Counted from the first letter of the stretch, positions 45,527 through 54,735 are shown. The stretch: 64,000 bases of DNA from Delftia tsuruhatensis (GCF_903815225.1 NZ_LR813084.1:3390501-3454500), one strand, 5' to 3'. The notes: generated by a model not told the origin, from the letters alone. Numbers and translations are program-made.

Positions 45527-45903
45527 GGCTTGGCCCTCCCCTTCAGCCAGTCGGCGCCCAGGGCCTGGAGCGCGGCGCAGTTGTCGCCGGCACCGGGCTG
45601 ACGGGACAGCGTGTAGTCGGCTCGGGCGTTGAGCGCCGCGGCCTGGCCAGCGGCAGCAGCACGGGCCGGCGCCGCCTCGGCAGCACGCTGCGCGGCCGCG
45701 GTGCCCAGGGCCTCCGTCGCATCGCTGCAGGCCTGCGCCGCCTGGCGCGCGCCGTCGCGCTGCTGCTGCATGCTCACCAGCTCAGTGCGGGCCGTGGTCG
45801 CATCGTCTCGGGCAGACAGCCAGGCCCAGCCCAGCAGCGCATTGCCCGCCACACTGACCAACAAGGCGGCCGCCAGGGCCGGCAGAAGCTTTTCGCTGAT
45901 CAT
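45523..45903 (-). CDS. Rz-like inner-membrane spanin
   Basis: 126 residues. An N-terminal membrane anchor (LLPALAAALLVSVAGNALLG, residues 6-25) is followed by a long periplasmic helix (ARDDATTARTELVSMQQQRD and more) with coiled-coil character, then GDNCAALQALGADWLKG. Start and endolysin stop overlap by one base (TGATG). Together with the Rz1-like lipoprotein it forms the spanin pair of the prophage. Confidence 0.8.
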   Translation of the reverse strand: MISEKLLPALAAALLVSVAGNALLGWAWLSARDDATTARTELVSMQQQRDGARQAAQACSDATEALGTAAAQRAAEAAPARAAAAGQAAALNARADYTLSRQPGAGDNCAALQALGADWLKGRAKP

Positions 45904-46424
45904 CAGTTGTCCTCCGCGGCAAAGAGCAGGTTCTCGGCGCCCCGGTTGGTCCAGCCACGGCCAAACTGGTCGAACTTGGCCAGGCTGGCCCAGAACTTCA
46001 GCCGGAAGCCCAGGAAGCGCAGCAGCACATCGTTGTGCCCACGCAGCTCCTGCATGCTGTCCAGCGCGGCCTGCGAGCGCGGCCCCCAGATGCCGTCATC
46101 AGCCACCATCGCGGCGCGTTGCAGGATCCTGATCGCATTGCCGCGCCCGTGGTTAACCGCGGCGTCGAACACCTGGAACTTGATCGCCGGATGCGCGCGG
46201 CCAATCACGTCCCAGAAGTCCTCCAGATAGATCGCCTTGGCCTGCTCCAGCGTCAGGCCCTTGATGTCGAGATGTGGGTACGCGGCGGCCGATATGCCGT
46301 ACTTGGTGCCCTTGAGCTCGCCACGGCCTTGCCGGCCTCCGGTCCAGTTGCCGTCATCGGCGGGGTTGGCAGTGAACTTGCCCTCATGCCCGATCAGCCT
46401 GTCGAATGCCTGGTCAAAGTTCAT
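45903..46424 (-). CDS. Phage endolysin, glycoside hydrolase family 108 type
   Basis: 173-residue muramidase-like enzyme. The catalytic Glu is in LIGHEGKFTANPADDGNW (near residue 14). GTKYGISAAAYPHLD and LTLEQAKAIYLEDFWD follow, as in the GH108 family. The C-terminal half (FDAAVNHGRGNAIRILQRAA, GIWGPRSQAALDSM) matches the associated peptidoglycan-binding region. There is no signal sequence, so a holin should be needed for release. It overlaps the membrane gene upstream by 11 bases. Confidence 0.9.
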   Translation of the reverse strand: MNFDQAFDRLIGHEGKFTANPADDGNWTGGRQGRGELKGTKYGISAAAYPHLDIKGLTLEQAKAIYLEDFWDVIGRAHPAIKFQVFDAAVNHGRGNAIRILQRAAMVADDGIWGPRSQAALDSMQELRGHNDVLLRFLGFRLKFWASLAKFDQFGRGWTNRGAENLLFAAEDN

Positions 46425-46719
46425 GGTCGTCACTCCGTCGCATGGGATGGGCAGCGCCGTGCCAGCGCGCCACGTTGATGAGCAGGCCCGCGAGCACGCA
46501 GGCGCTGAAAATGGTGTCGCCCACGGTGGTCCAGGTGCCCCACAGGGCCGGCTGCATGCCAGAGGCCAGAGCGCCGGCCAGCAGCAGCGCGTACCGAGCG
46601 CGAGCCAGCTTGTGCACGCGGGCAACGTGGGAGTTGAGGCGGCAGATGCAGGCCCAGCCGATGGCCAAGCAAATGCCCAGGTTGAGCATCGCGAGCAGCT
46701 GATGGGATTGCCACGTCAT
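46414..46719 (-). CDS. Membrane protein of the lysis cassette (holin or antiholin candidate)
   Basis: 101 residues from the ATG at 46719, which overlaps the stop of the gene before it. Three hydrophobic segments: LLAMLNLGICLAIGWACICR, YALLLAGALASGMQPALWG and IFSACVLAGLLINVARWHG. The charged tail MRRSDDHEL is typical of small phage membrane lysis proteins. With the next membrane gene it gives two adjacent candidates for holin and antiholin. Confidence 0.65.
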   Translation of the reverse strand: MTWQSHQLLAMLNLGICLAIGWACICRLNSHVARVHKLARARYALLLAGALASGMQPALWGTWTTVGDTIFSACVLAGLLINVARWHGAAHPMRRSDDHEL

Positions 46720-47111
46720 CACGCACCTCCCTCACCGCCACCGGCCTTGCGCTCCAGCACCCGGGCCGCGCGCTCGAAGACCCAGCGGCCCAAGCGCGGC
46801 CAGTCATCGCCCACGCCGCCCACGACGAGCGCGATGGGGGCCAGCATCCATGTCGTGTCCTCGAAGCCGAGCCACCGACCCGCGAGCGTGGCCAGGCCGG
46901 CAGTGATGAGCAGGGCTGTGGCATTGAGCCGTGCGAAGTAGCCCACGGCGCCGAGCCGCGAGCTGGGATCGCGCCGGCCCAAGGCCCATGCGGCGCCCAC
47001 GGTCGATGCAATGAGGATCACCGCGTACGGCCCGATGTAGCCCGCCATCGCAGGCCCGAAGAGCACGGACGCGATTGCCACAGCTGCAGCTGTTGGTTCA
47101 AGTTGATTCAT
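46719..47111 (-). CDS. Putative holin
   Basis: 130 residues from the ATG at 47111 (MNQLEPTAAAVAIASVLFGP) behind GGAGGAGGG. About three membrane segments: AVAIASVLFGPAMAGYIGPY, AVILIASTVGAAWALG and ATALLITAGLATLAGRWLG. A basic C-terminus follows (RAARVLERKAGGGEGG). Position just ahead of the second membrane gene and endolysin fits a class I holin. A hairpin terminator lies directly upstream. Confidence 0.65.
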   Translation of the reverse strand: MNQLEPTAAAVAIASVLFGPAMAGYIGPYAVILIASTVGAAWALGRRDPSSRLGAVGYFARLNATALLITAGLATLAGRWLGFEDTTWMLAPIALVVGGVGDDWPRLGRWVFERAARVLERKAGGGEGGA

Positions 47112-47130
47112 CGGCCCTCCTCCGGGCATG

Positions 47131-47151
47131 AAAAAACCGCCCGAAGGCGGC
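47131..47151 (-). terminator. Intrinsic-terminator-like hairpin inside the late operon, before the holin
   Basis: On the minus strand CCGCC-TTCG-GGCGG is followed by T6 (complement of AAAAAA at 47131-47136). The stem is capped by a stable UUCG loop. It lies in the 59-base gap between the 104-residue tail-region ORF and the holin-like gene. Confidence 0.75.
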
Positions 47152-47170
47152 TGTTGTGGAGTGGGGCTGA

Positions 47171-47485
47171 TCAGAGCGTCACAGCGAGCGCGAAGGCGGC
47201 ATCGAGCGATTCAGGCGTGCCACCGATCTGCGCCCACAGGGCCGACAGAAACGGGTTGTGCCGCTCCCAGGTGTCGGCCTCGTACTCGATCTGCGCAATG
47301 CGGCGCTCGGCTGGATCGGCAATGGCCGCAATCGCCGCCTCTGCTGCCTCGTACATGCCCCAGGACTCCAGCACAAGCCGGCCCTGGCGCCGCGAGCAGG
47401 AGTGCGGCACAGCATCGACGTGCGGCGCATCGGGCCAGCGCCGCACGATCACTCCGCCCACGGTCTCCTCGATCATCTCGCTCAT
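47171..47485 (-). CDS. Phage protein of unknown function (104 residues)
   Basis: Starts MSEMIEETVGGVIVRRWPDA; the second half is a long helix (AAEAAIAAIADPAERRIAQI) ending SLDAAFALAVTL. It overlaps the preceding gene by 4 bases (ATGA). Its place after the fibre genes and before lysis suits a tail-fibre assembly or chaperone-type protein, but I do not recognise the family. Confidence 0.65.
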   Translation of the reverse strand: MSEMIEETVGGVIVRRWPDAPHVDAVPHSCSRRQGRLVLESWGMYEAAEAAIAAIADPAERRIAQIEYEADTWERHNPFLSALWAQIGGTPESLDAAFALAVTL

Positions 47486-48102
47486 GCTTGGCTCCTTTGC
47501 TTGTATGCGATGCTTCCAGCAACAGTAAATGACGTAGTAGTTGGCGTCAGGTACAGGCGCAGGTGGCGTTTGAACTCAATGGCATTGGATGCATCAATCG
47601 GGGTGTCAAGCTGACCGCTGCCATTCATGGTCACATTGCCCAGAAAAGTGCTCCACTGGACTGCCGTCGAATATGTATGCGTTCCGTCATAGACAGTTCG
47701 GCCATCGATTACAAGCTCGACTCGCATCGGCCCGGAGCCGCCGCCGCGACTGACGGCCATGAAGTCCACCATGCCCCGGCCCAGCATCTCCAAACACAGA
47801 GTCCGGACACCAACACTCACTACTGGAGTGCTAGCCATTTTCGTGCCGACGGCAAAAGCTCCACCGGGGCTTCGCGGAGTCGCATCGCAAACAATCGCGG
47901 TCCAGCGCTTGTATGACTCTGCCCGGTAATTGACGATGTCATCTGCTGGATCAGTAGCGCTTGTGCCAGTCGCCGCGCTGCGCGAATACAGCTCCCCATC
48001 CAGGGGGCTCCGCACAATCTGATATTGCATGACAGTGAGCGATGCAGACCAGACCGGGAAGTCTCCGCCGCCCTGCCCCAAAATTCCTGCAAGCGTATTC
48101 AT
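47482..48102 (-). CDS. Phage tail-region protein (206 residues), probable fibre or tip component
   Basis: The ATG at 48102 (MNTLAGILGQGGGDFPVWSA) overlaps the fibre gene stop by 4 bases; a longer reading to 48411 is out of context. The sequence is beta-rich with no membrane segment (GPMRVELVIDGRTVYDGTHT). The position immediately downstream of the repetitive fibre gene suggests a distal, receptor-facing part. Family not recognised. Confidence 0.65.
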   Translation of the reverse strand: MNTLAGILGQGGGDFPVWSASLTVMQYQIVRSPLDGELYSRSAATGTSATDPADDIVNYRAESYKRWTAIVCDATPRSPGGAFAVGTKMASTPVVSVGVRTLCLEMLGRGMVDFMAVSRGGGSGPMRVELVIDGRTVYDGTHTYSTAVQWSTFLGNVTMNGSGQLDTPIDASNAIEFKRHLRLYLTPTTTSFTVAGSIAYKQRSQA

Positions 48103-49118
48103 ACGATCCCCCGTGTTGCGTCTTGATGTGTGAGCACCCCGGTCGCGCCGTAAACGGCCGAGATGACTTGAGTCCCCATGGAACGGCTGCGCAGCTTTGT
48201 CCCACCAAATGCAATGGAGTACTGCGCGCCATCGCCAATTGCCTCGATGATTGCAATCCGGTCGCCCGGGACCCATGTCGCGGGCAGCGTGAGCGTGATG
48301 CCGGCCGCAGCCACGATGTACGCGACCCCGGCGACGCACGTCGTGTTTGTGGTGACAACCTGACGGGCAAGGCCCGTTGCAGCACCAGGGGCGGCCACGC
48401 CGATCACCCAATCCGAGCGGGCCGCGCTGCCCGCAAACACGTCGACAGCGATCACGAGCGCACCGGTCGCGGGGTTGTAGCTCTGCACAGGCCCGCTCAT
48501 CTGGGTTGCAGGGTCGCTTGTTGACGTGGCCACGACATACATGCCGGTCACGAACGAGCGCGACGGCTCGATCACAAAGCTCTTTGCCCCGGCACCGGGT
48601 GTCACGCTGGTTGAGCTGGACCCTTTGATCTGCTGGGTGGCGAAGACCTCGGCCTGGTTGCGGAAGTCCTGGGCCTGGCTGCGGAACCCCTCCGTGTCGT
48701 TTCGGAACGTCAGCGTCTGGTCGCGGTAGCCCAGCGTTGTGTTCCTGAAGCCCTCCGCCTCATTCCTGAAACCTTGGGTCTGGTCACGATAGTTCTTGGC
48801 CGTGTTGCTGAATCCTTCAGCGTCATTGCGGAACGTCAGCGTCTGGTCGCGGTAGCCCAGCGTTGTGTTCCTGAAGCCCTCCGCCTCATTACGGAAGCCT
48901 TGAGATTGGCCGGCAGACAGCCCGGCAGCTGTGGCGCGCTCATTGGCCGCAGTGGCGTTCTGAAACGTCTGGGCATTCGCCGTGTTGATCTGCGGGATCA
49001 TCGCCACTTGAGCCGCAACCGTCGCGAATCCCTTGGTGTTGAATTCGGCCGGCGTGTCCGTGGGCTGCGGCGCGGGAGGCAGCTCCGTGATTGGTGTTGG
49101 CGAGACGATATCCGTCAT
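48099..49118 (-). CDS. Phage tail fibre protein with heptad-repeat stalk
   Basis: 339 residues. Residues about 72-160 consist of about 12 tandem seven-residue units of the type GFRNEAE, GFRNTTL, GYRDQTL, TFRNDAE, NYRDQTQ, which should form a trimeric coiled-coil stalk. The C-terminal 170 residues are beta-rich (FVIEPSRSFVTGMYVVATST, VAAAGITLTLPATW), like a fibre head. The DNA carries an exact 62-base duplication in the stalk. Overlaps its neighbours on both sides by 4 bases. Likely attaches to the cell surface; the receptor is unknown. Confidence 0.8.
   Translation of the reverse strand: MTDIVSPTPITELPPAPQPTDTPAEFNTKGFATVAAQVAMIPQINTANAQTFQNATAANERATAAGLSAGQSQGFRNEAEGFRNTTLGYRDQTLTFRNDAEGFSNTAKNYRDQTQGFRNEAEGFRNTTLGYRDQTLTFRNDTEGFRSQAQDFRNQAEVFATQQIKGSSSTSVTPGAGAKSFVIEPSRSFVTGMYVVATSTSDPATQMSGPVQSYNPATGALVIAVDVFAGSAARSDWVIGVAAPGAATGLARQVVTTNTTCVAGVAYIVAAAGITLTLPATWVPGDRIAIIEAIGDGAQYSIAFGGTKLRSRSMGTQVISAVYGATGVLTHQDATRGIV
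48703..48890 (-). repeat. 62-base direct repeat within the fibre stalk
   Basis: 48703-48764 and 48829-48890 appear identical over 62 bases, with period 126 bases (42 residues, six heptads). The copies encode GFRNTTLGYRDQTLTFRN-type heptads. Such exact repeats favour recombination that shortens or lengthens the stalk. Confidence 0.85.
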
Positions 49119-50032
49119 GTCAGGCCCTCCAGCTCAAGTTCTGAGTCGGCATAGTCGTAGTAAGAAAGCACGATCTCGAAGTTCTTATAGAACCCATAGA
49201 CCGTGGTGGATTCGAATCGGCTGGAGCCGATCCATAGGCAAGGCGTGGCACGCACGCTGGCAAGGAAGTCATTGAAGGAGTCAACCTCCCGGGACTCCAG
49301 CAACATCTGGAACGCGGCCCTCTTTGCGAATGCACGCTCAACGAGAACCACGTCACCAAACTCTGTGCGCTCCTTGCGCGAGTAGTCCTGGATGCCTACA
49401 CGGGCGCCAGACTTGACGCCCATGGCGAATGCGCGGCGCTGACCCATCAAGATCACGCCGACAGCCAGCGCCGATGTGCCTGCAGCGTCTATCAGGATGT
49501 CAGCCGCGGGGAAGCTCGGAAGGTCCTGCGCCAGGGCCTGGGTCGGTACCCGCCGCTCAGCGAAGTACCACTCCCACCACCCAGCAGCCACTGGCACGGA
49601 CGACATGGGCGTGGTCTTGTCGTACACAGTGCCGAAGGTCGGATCAATCACCCGCACGCGGATGCTTGTGGCACCCGTGACGTTGAGCGCACCGATCGAG
49701 GTGATTGCCTGGCCCGGCTTGATCCGATAGCTGATGTTGTTTGCCTGCTTGACCTGGCTGCTGACCGACTTGTCGAACGGCTTCCAGCGGTTCGTCGGCC
49801 CGACCTCGACCCACTTTGGCTCGGAGGATGGCGTCGCGGGGTTGTTGCCCGTGTTGCTGTCCGCCGTGCTCTCGTAGACCTTGTGCTGGGCGGCGAGGAT
49901 CACCCGCGCGCCCTTTGCATATGTCGTGCCGGACGCCCACTCTGGATAGTCGTTCTCCGGCACATCGCTGGACACCAGCATGGCCGGCGTCACAACGAGT
50001 GGAGCGACGACGACGAGCGATGAAATGCTCAT
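49115..50032 (-). CDS. Phage tail protein with carbohydrate-binding-like segment
   Basis: 305 residues. Near residues 30-75, YPEWASGTTYAKGARVILAA followed by YESTADSNTGNNPATPSSE and PKWVEVG resembles the W-x-x-G-x-x-Y-x-x-G pattern of type 5/12 chitin-binding modules. The rest is beta-rich and ends YDYADSELELEGLT. It sits just after the tape measure gene (4-base overlap), the usual place for a distal tail or tip protein, so it may be a tail-tip protein with a sugar-binding insert. Confidence 0.65.
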   Translation of the reverse strand: MSISSLVVVAPLVVTPAMLVSSDVPENDYPEWASGTTYAKGARVILAAQHKVYESTADSNTGNNPATPSSEPKWVEVGPTNRWKPFDKSVSSQVKQANNISYRIKPGQAITSIGALNVTGATSIRVRVIDPTFGTVYDKTTPMSSVPVAAGWWEWYFAERRVPTQALAQDLPSFPAADILIDAAGTSALAVGVILMGQRRAFAMGVKSGARVGIQDYSRKERTEFGDVVLVERAFAKRAAFQMLLESREVDSFNDFLASVRATPCLWIGSSRFESTTVYGFYKNFEIVLSYYDYADSELELEGLT

Positions 50033-53000
50033 GCTGCGACCCCCTCTCCTTCTTTTCGTGGTTGCGGCATGCCATCCCCGTCCCAGCGTTGCAGCAGCTT
50101 TGCCACTTGGCTCTGGAGCCGTACGATTTGACCCGCCTGCGTTCGGTTTTCATCGATCAACTGGGCGACCAGGGCCTCCAGCCGAGCGTTGTTGTTGCCG
50201 CTGGCCATCCCTCCCGCGCCTCCAGCCCACGGGTTGAAGGCCTTTGGCACAACCGCCTCGCCCTGGTGCAGCACAGCGAGCGTGTCGCGCGGGACGAGAT
50301 TGGTGCCGATAGCAAACGCCGGAATGCCCACGCTCTCGGCCGCCTTGCGCCAGTCCGACTCGTAGAGACCGGAAAGCGCGGACAGGTCAGACAGCGAGCC
50401 GCCAGCGGACTTGATCGCATCGAGCAGCCCGCGCAGATCGCCCGTGCCGTCGAAGGAGTGGTAGAGCCCCGACAGGCCGTCAAGCTTGGCGATCTCCTTC
50501 TCGTCGATCACAGGGTTGTAGAACGTCCCGCCGCTGCCATCCGTATGCGGGCGCTTGTACTTCGACGGCTTGTAGCCATCCCAGCCGCCCGTACCGCCAC
50601 CACCCAACTGCGCGCCGCCGCCGTCCTTTCCAGGCTGTGCGCCCCCGCCGCCCGCGTTGTCCGGGAACATCAGCTTTTCGAGCGCCTTGATCGCTGCTTC
50701 CACGCTCAGCGTGGCGTCGATCTGCTTGTCGTTGCCGGCGAGCAGATCGCGCCAGTACATCAGCGTCTTGTCGAGGCGCTCAAGCTGCTCTTGTGAAGCC
50801 TTGAGCTGCCGCTCCTCAACGCTCAACTGCGCATCACCCTTCTCGGCCAACTCGGTGAGCTGGCCGGCGAGGATCAACGCATCACGCTCGCGCTCGAACT
50901 GCGAGGCATAGCGGCCCGACGAGATGCCGCCACGGGCTGCACCGATGGCATCGGTCAGGCCTGCGTAGTCGGTGAGCTTTCGCCCACCGCGCACGCCCGC
51001 CAGCGCATCCTCGATGTAGACCATCCCCTGGGCCGCGAGCATCTGCTGCGTGGCATCGACGGAGCCGTACAGATCCCGAGCGTTGCTCTTGAGCGTGCTC
51101 AGCGCATTTGACAGTCCGCTTATGGCTTCCTGCGATGCGCTGGCCACGTCCTGCCAGTACTTCTGTTCGCGCTGTATCGCGGCCTCGAAGTTCGCGTATG
51201 CGGCGTCCTTGGCCTTCTTGCGTGCATCCTCGACAGCCTTGGCCGCCTCGTCTGCCGCAGTCTTTGCCGCCTCGGCCGCCGTGTCCGCTGACTTCTGCGC
51301 GGCATCTGCGGCCACGCCAAACAGCTGCGCCAGGGCCAGCAGCTTGGCTGCCAACTCGGTGTTGCCGGATGCCAGCGCGTCCTCGATGAGCTTCCGGAAC
51401 TTCTTCTTGGCCTCTTCGCCCCCCTTGGGGTCGATATCCACACCCAGACCCTTGAGCTGCTCGCGCACCTGACGCTGCAGGATCTCGGCGCGCTCGGCCT
51501 CGGAATAGAACCCGGCATAGAAGGCGTTGACGTTGTTCGTCAGCGCTTCGATGCCGCCCGAGGTCTTGAGCAGCGCGGTTTGTGCCTTGGCGTTCAGGTC
51601 GTTGAAGCCGACCAGGGTATTGGCCCAGCTCTTGAAGGAGGCATCGATCACCGCGATCTTTTGGATCGCAGCGGTCAGGCCTTCGACGGTCACATCCTCG
51701 CCCAGCGCATCCAACTCGTCGCGCATCCAGCCAGGGATATCGCCCTTCTTGATTTCCGCCACCAGCGCGCCACCCATGTCGCCGACGAACTGCGCCCAGG
51801 CCTTCTGGGGGTCGGCGTCCAACTCGCGGTCCTTGTACTTCTTCAGCACCTCCCCGGTCTGCTTGTCGAGGATCTGGAAGAAGCCCATGGCCCCTTCGTC
51901 GCCGTACTTGGGGTTCGTGGAGAACCCGGCAGCGATGTCGATCTCACGCGCGTTGACGCCCCCGATCTTGGCCAGCGCCTTGTACATGTCCAGCATGCCG
52001 TTGACCGTGGTCTGCAGCTGCTTGTCCAGGTCCTTGTTGGCTCGCGTGGTGAAGTCGCCCAGGGTGTTGCCCCAGGCGTCCGTGCCGAGCACCTGCTTCA
52101 CAGTCAGGTCGCGGTCAGTGGTCGCCGTGGACGCCACGCCGCCAGCGTGGTTCGGGCCGCGGCTACCGAACCAGTCTCCCTTCAGGATCTTGAACACAGC
52201 AAAAGCAGCCAGCAGAGGCGGAGCAATGGCGCCCAGCAGCTCGGCGCCGGCATACAGGCCAGGGTTGGCCAGCATGCCCATGACGCTGCCGCCAGGCCCC
52301 CACGCGGTGAGCCCGTTCATGACGAGGCTCCCGGTGCCCATCATCCCTACTGCAGAGTTGCCGCCGCTCAGCAAATTCAACGGATTGAAACCGCCGCTCG
52401 CAGCGCCTGCCGCCTGGCCACCCATTCCCATCAGCGAGCTGACGCCGTACTGCACGATGGGCTCCAGCACCAAGTTGGCAAACAGCCGCTTGAGGTACTG
52501 CGCCGCGTCCTTGCCGCCGGCCATGATGTAGTCGGACAGCGTGCGGCTGATGGTCTGGGCGGTCTTGTCCCAGTCCTTCGCAGCTTCGTCCGCTGCCTTC
52601 TTGTTGCCCTCGCGGAATCCCTTCTGCTGGAGCACGCCCAGCAGTTCCTTGCGCGCGGCCAGCTCGCGCTCCAGCGCATCGATGGTGGCCTGCGACTCCG
52701 TGCCCATGCGGGCCATCTGCAACTGGTCTTCCAGGCGCGCGATGGTCAGGCGCTCCACGGCCTCGGCCAGCGTGATGTTGGCAGCAGCAGCCAGGGCATG
52801 TGCCTCCTCTTCCTGGCGCGCCTTGCGCACGGCATCTTCTGCGGACTTGATCGCGGCTTGGCGCTTGTCGGCCAGGCGGTCGGCCTGCTTGATGTCATCC
52901 TCGATGGCCTTCTGCAGGTCGCGGCGGGCCTTCTCCTCTTCCTTGGCCAGAGCGATGGCGAACGGCTGCTTCTTGATCAGGTCTTCAACGAACTTGACGT

Positions 53001-54735
53001 ACTGTTCTTGGGTAATCTTCCCCGCGGCCAGCCGCTTCTGCACCATCTCCAGATCTTTGTAATAGGTGCTCGATAGGCCCGCCAGCTCTGCATACACCTT
53101 GGCTTGCTCGGCCAACTCCTTGGCATGCTCTTTGGCTGCCTTAGCCCCGGCCTGATTCGCCTTGTTGTGCTCCGTCACATACGTGAGCACCTGCTTGATC
53201 TCGGACTCGGATTTGCCGGCAGCTTCGCCCTCGCGACGCACCTTTGCCAGCTTCTCCTGCAGCGTGGTCTCCTTCTCCAGGGCCTTGGCATAGTCCTTGT
53301 CGAAGTCGAGCAGGGCCTGCATCCTGCGGGTGGATTCCTCCCGCTGCATGGCGGCAACCTTCTCCGCGTCAGCCTTTTCGTAGAGCGCCCACTCTTCGGC
53401 CTTCAGCGCATCGATGCGCTCCTTGATCTTGCGGACATAGGCGGCATTACTGCGGCCCGTGGCCGCGCCGCTGCCCGTCTCGCCAAAGCCCGATTCGGAC
53501 TGCGCCAGCAGAGCTGTCAACTCCTTTTGCACGACTGCCAGTTGGTCGTTGATGGTCGCCGCGCGCCCCACGTTGAGCATTGCATCCCAGGCATCAGAGG
53601 CGGCGCCCTTGATGGCATTCCATCCGCGCTCGATGTAGCCCAGGGAGTCCTTGATGGTCTTGCCGCGCTCGCGCATGGCACCGTCAAGCGCCTCCATGGC
53701 CACTTTCGATGCATCGGCCTTGCGGCCCTGGTCATCCAGCGCCTTGATCTGCTCGTACACGGAGACCGTCAGGAAGTTGGTCCCTTCGTTGAGCTTGATG
53801 ACGGCGGCCAGAGGATCCTTTTGCAGGCTGGCGAACTGGTCAGCCGTCTTGCTGACGGCTTGGCCCGTGAGCTTCTCCCACTCGATGGCAGTCTGCGTGT
53901 AGCGGCGCAGCTCATCGCCGCCGCGCACACCGGCTGCGACGAAATCAGCCAGGCCGGACGCCGCCTGCGCCTGAGTGCCCACCACAGAATCAATCTGCCG
54001 CGCGTACTCACGCAGCTGGCTTGTGGTGACGCCAGAAGCATTGCCGGTGAGGGCTATGGAGCGCACGAACGCCTCGTTCTCCTGAGCCCCCTGATGAAAC
54101 GCCACAGCCGTCGCTGCGCCAGCGGCAGCCACCAGCGTGAGCGGGCTCACCAGCCCCATGACATACCCGCCGAGCGCTTTCGCAGCGGCAGCTGTGCCGC
54201 CGAACATATCTTTGAGTTGGCCACCCTGCTGCAGCAGCACAGTAAGGGGCGCCTGACCCGCCTGGAGGCTGACCACGATGTCGGTGAACTGGGCAGGCAC
54301 CTGGCGCAGCGCTGCGGCGGTTTGCGCGGCGGACACCCCCATGGTGCCCAGCCCCTTGGTGGCAGCGCCAGCGGCTGCGGCCTGGGCGGCCTCGACCGCG
54401 CGCAATTGAGCGAGGATCGGCTCCATGACATCGCCGCCGATGCCGCGATACTTGCCCCAGGCTTCGAAATACTTGGCGGTCCCTTTCTCCCCGGCCTCTG
54501 CCGCGACCAGGGCGCGCTGAACGCTGTTGACCCAGGATTTCTCAAAGGACTCCAGCTTCCGAGCGGTCTGGTCGGCCCCCTCGCCCATCTTGGAAATGCC
54601 CTTGCCTGCCTCCTGTCCGGCCTTGATTACGGTCTGAGCGGTTTCCTGGATGCCGCGCTTGACCCGATCCAACCCCTCTTTTGTGTTGTCCTCAGCGACA
54701 ACGCTGACTACGGCCTTGGGTCCTTCTTGCGTCAT
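50029..54735 (-). CDS. Tape measure protein
   Basis: 1568 residues from the ATG at 54735 (MTQEGPKAVVSVVAEDNTKE); an ATG four codons earlier lies in a terminator. The N-terminal part has ALRQVPAQFTDIVVSLQAGQ and LLQQGGQLKDMFGG, the signature of lambda-type (TMP_2) tape measure proteins. Long helical and coiled-coil stretches dominate (about 380-700 and 1090-1220), with hydrophobic segments near 195-225 and 795-830. The end is AFAIGTNLVPRDTLAVLHQG, EAVVPKAFNPW and a final coiled coil with LLQRWDGDG. It sets tail length, roughly 230 nm by the common 0.15 nm per residue rule. Confidence 0.93.
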   Translation of the reverse strand: MTQEGPKAVVSVVAEDNTKEGLDRVKRGIQETAQTVIKAGQEAGKGISKMGEGADQTARKLESFEKSWVNSVQRALVAAEAGEKGTAKYFEAWGKYRGIGGDVMEPILAQLRAVEAAQAAAAGAATKGLGTMGVSAAQTAAALRQVPAQFTDIVVSLQAGQAPLTVLLQQGGQLKDMFGGTAAAAKALGGYVMGLVSPLTLVAAAGAATAVAFHQGAQENEAFVRSIALTGNASGVTTSQLREYARQIDSVVGTQAQAASGLADFVAAGVRGGDELRRYTQTAIEWEKLTGQAVSKTADQFASLQKDPLAAVIKLNEGTNFLTVSVYEQIKALDDQGRKADASKVAMEALDGAMRERGKTIKDSLGYIERGWNAIKGAASDAWDAMLNVGRAATINDQLAVVQKELTALLAQSESGFGETGSGAATGRSNAAYVRKIKERIDALKAEEWALYEKADAEKVAAMQREESTRRMQALLDFDKDYAKALEKETTLQEKLAKVRREGEAAGKSESEIKQVLTYVTEHNKANQAGAKAAKEHAKELAEQAKVYAELAGLSSTYYKDLEMVQKRLAAGKITQEQYVKFVEDLIKKQPFAIALAKEEEKARRDLQKAIEDDIKQADRLADKRQAAIKSAEDAVRKARQEEEAHALAAAANITLAEAVERLTIARLEDQLQMARMGTESQATIDALERELAARKELLGVLQQKGFREGNKKAADEAAKDWDKTAQTISRTLSDYIMAGGKDAAQYLKRLFANLVLEPIVQYGVSSLMGMGGQAAGAASGGFNPLNLLSGGNSAVGMMGTGSLVMNGLTAWGPGGSVMGMLANPGLYAGAELLGAIAPPLLAAFAVFKILKGDWFGSRGPNHAGGVASTATTDRDLTVKQVLGTDAWGNTLGDFTTRANKDLDKQLQTTVNGMLDMYKALAKIGGVNAREIDIAAGFSTNPKYGDEGAMGFFQILDKQTGEVLKKYKDRELDADPQKAWAQFVGDMGGALVAEIKKGDIPGWMRDELDALGEDVTVEGLTAAIQKIAVIDASFKSWANTLVGFNDLNAKAQTALLKTSGGIEALTNNVNAFYAGFYSEAERAEILQRQVREQLKGLGVDIDPKGGEEAKKKFRKLIEDALASGNTELAAKLLALAQLFGVAADAAQKSADTAAEAAKTAADEAAKAVEDARKKAKDAAYANFEAAIQREQKYWQDVASASQEAISGLSNALSTLKSNARDLYGSVDATQQMLAAQGMVYIEDALAGVRGGRKLTDYAGLTDAIGAARGGISSGRYASQFERERDALILAGQLTELAEKGDAQLSVEERQLKASQEQLERLDKTLMYWRDLLAGNDKQIDATLSVEAAIKALEKLMFPDNAGGGGAQPGKDGGGAQLGGGGTGGWDGYKPSKYKRPHTDGSGGTFYNPVIDEKEIAKLDGLSGLYHSFDGTGDLRGLLDAIKSAGGSLSDLSALSGLYESDWRKAAESVGIPAFAIGTNLVPRDTLAVLHQGEAVVPKAFNPWAGGAGGMASGNNNARLEALVAQLIDENRTQAGQIVRLQSQVAKLLQRWDGDGMPQPRKEGEGVAA

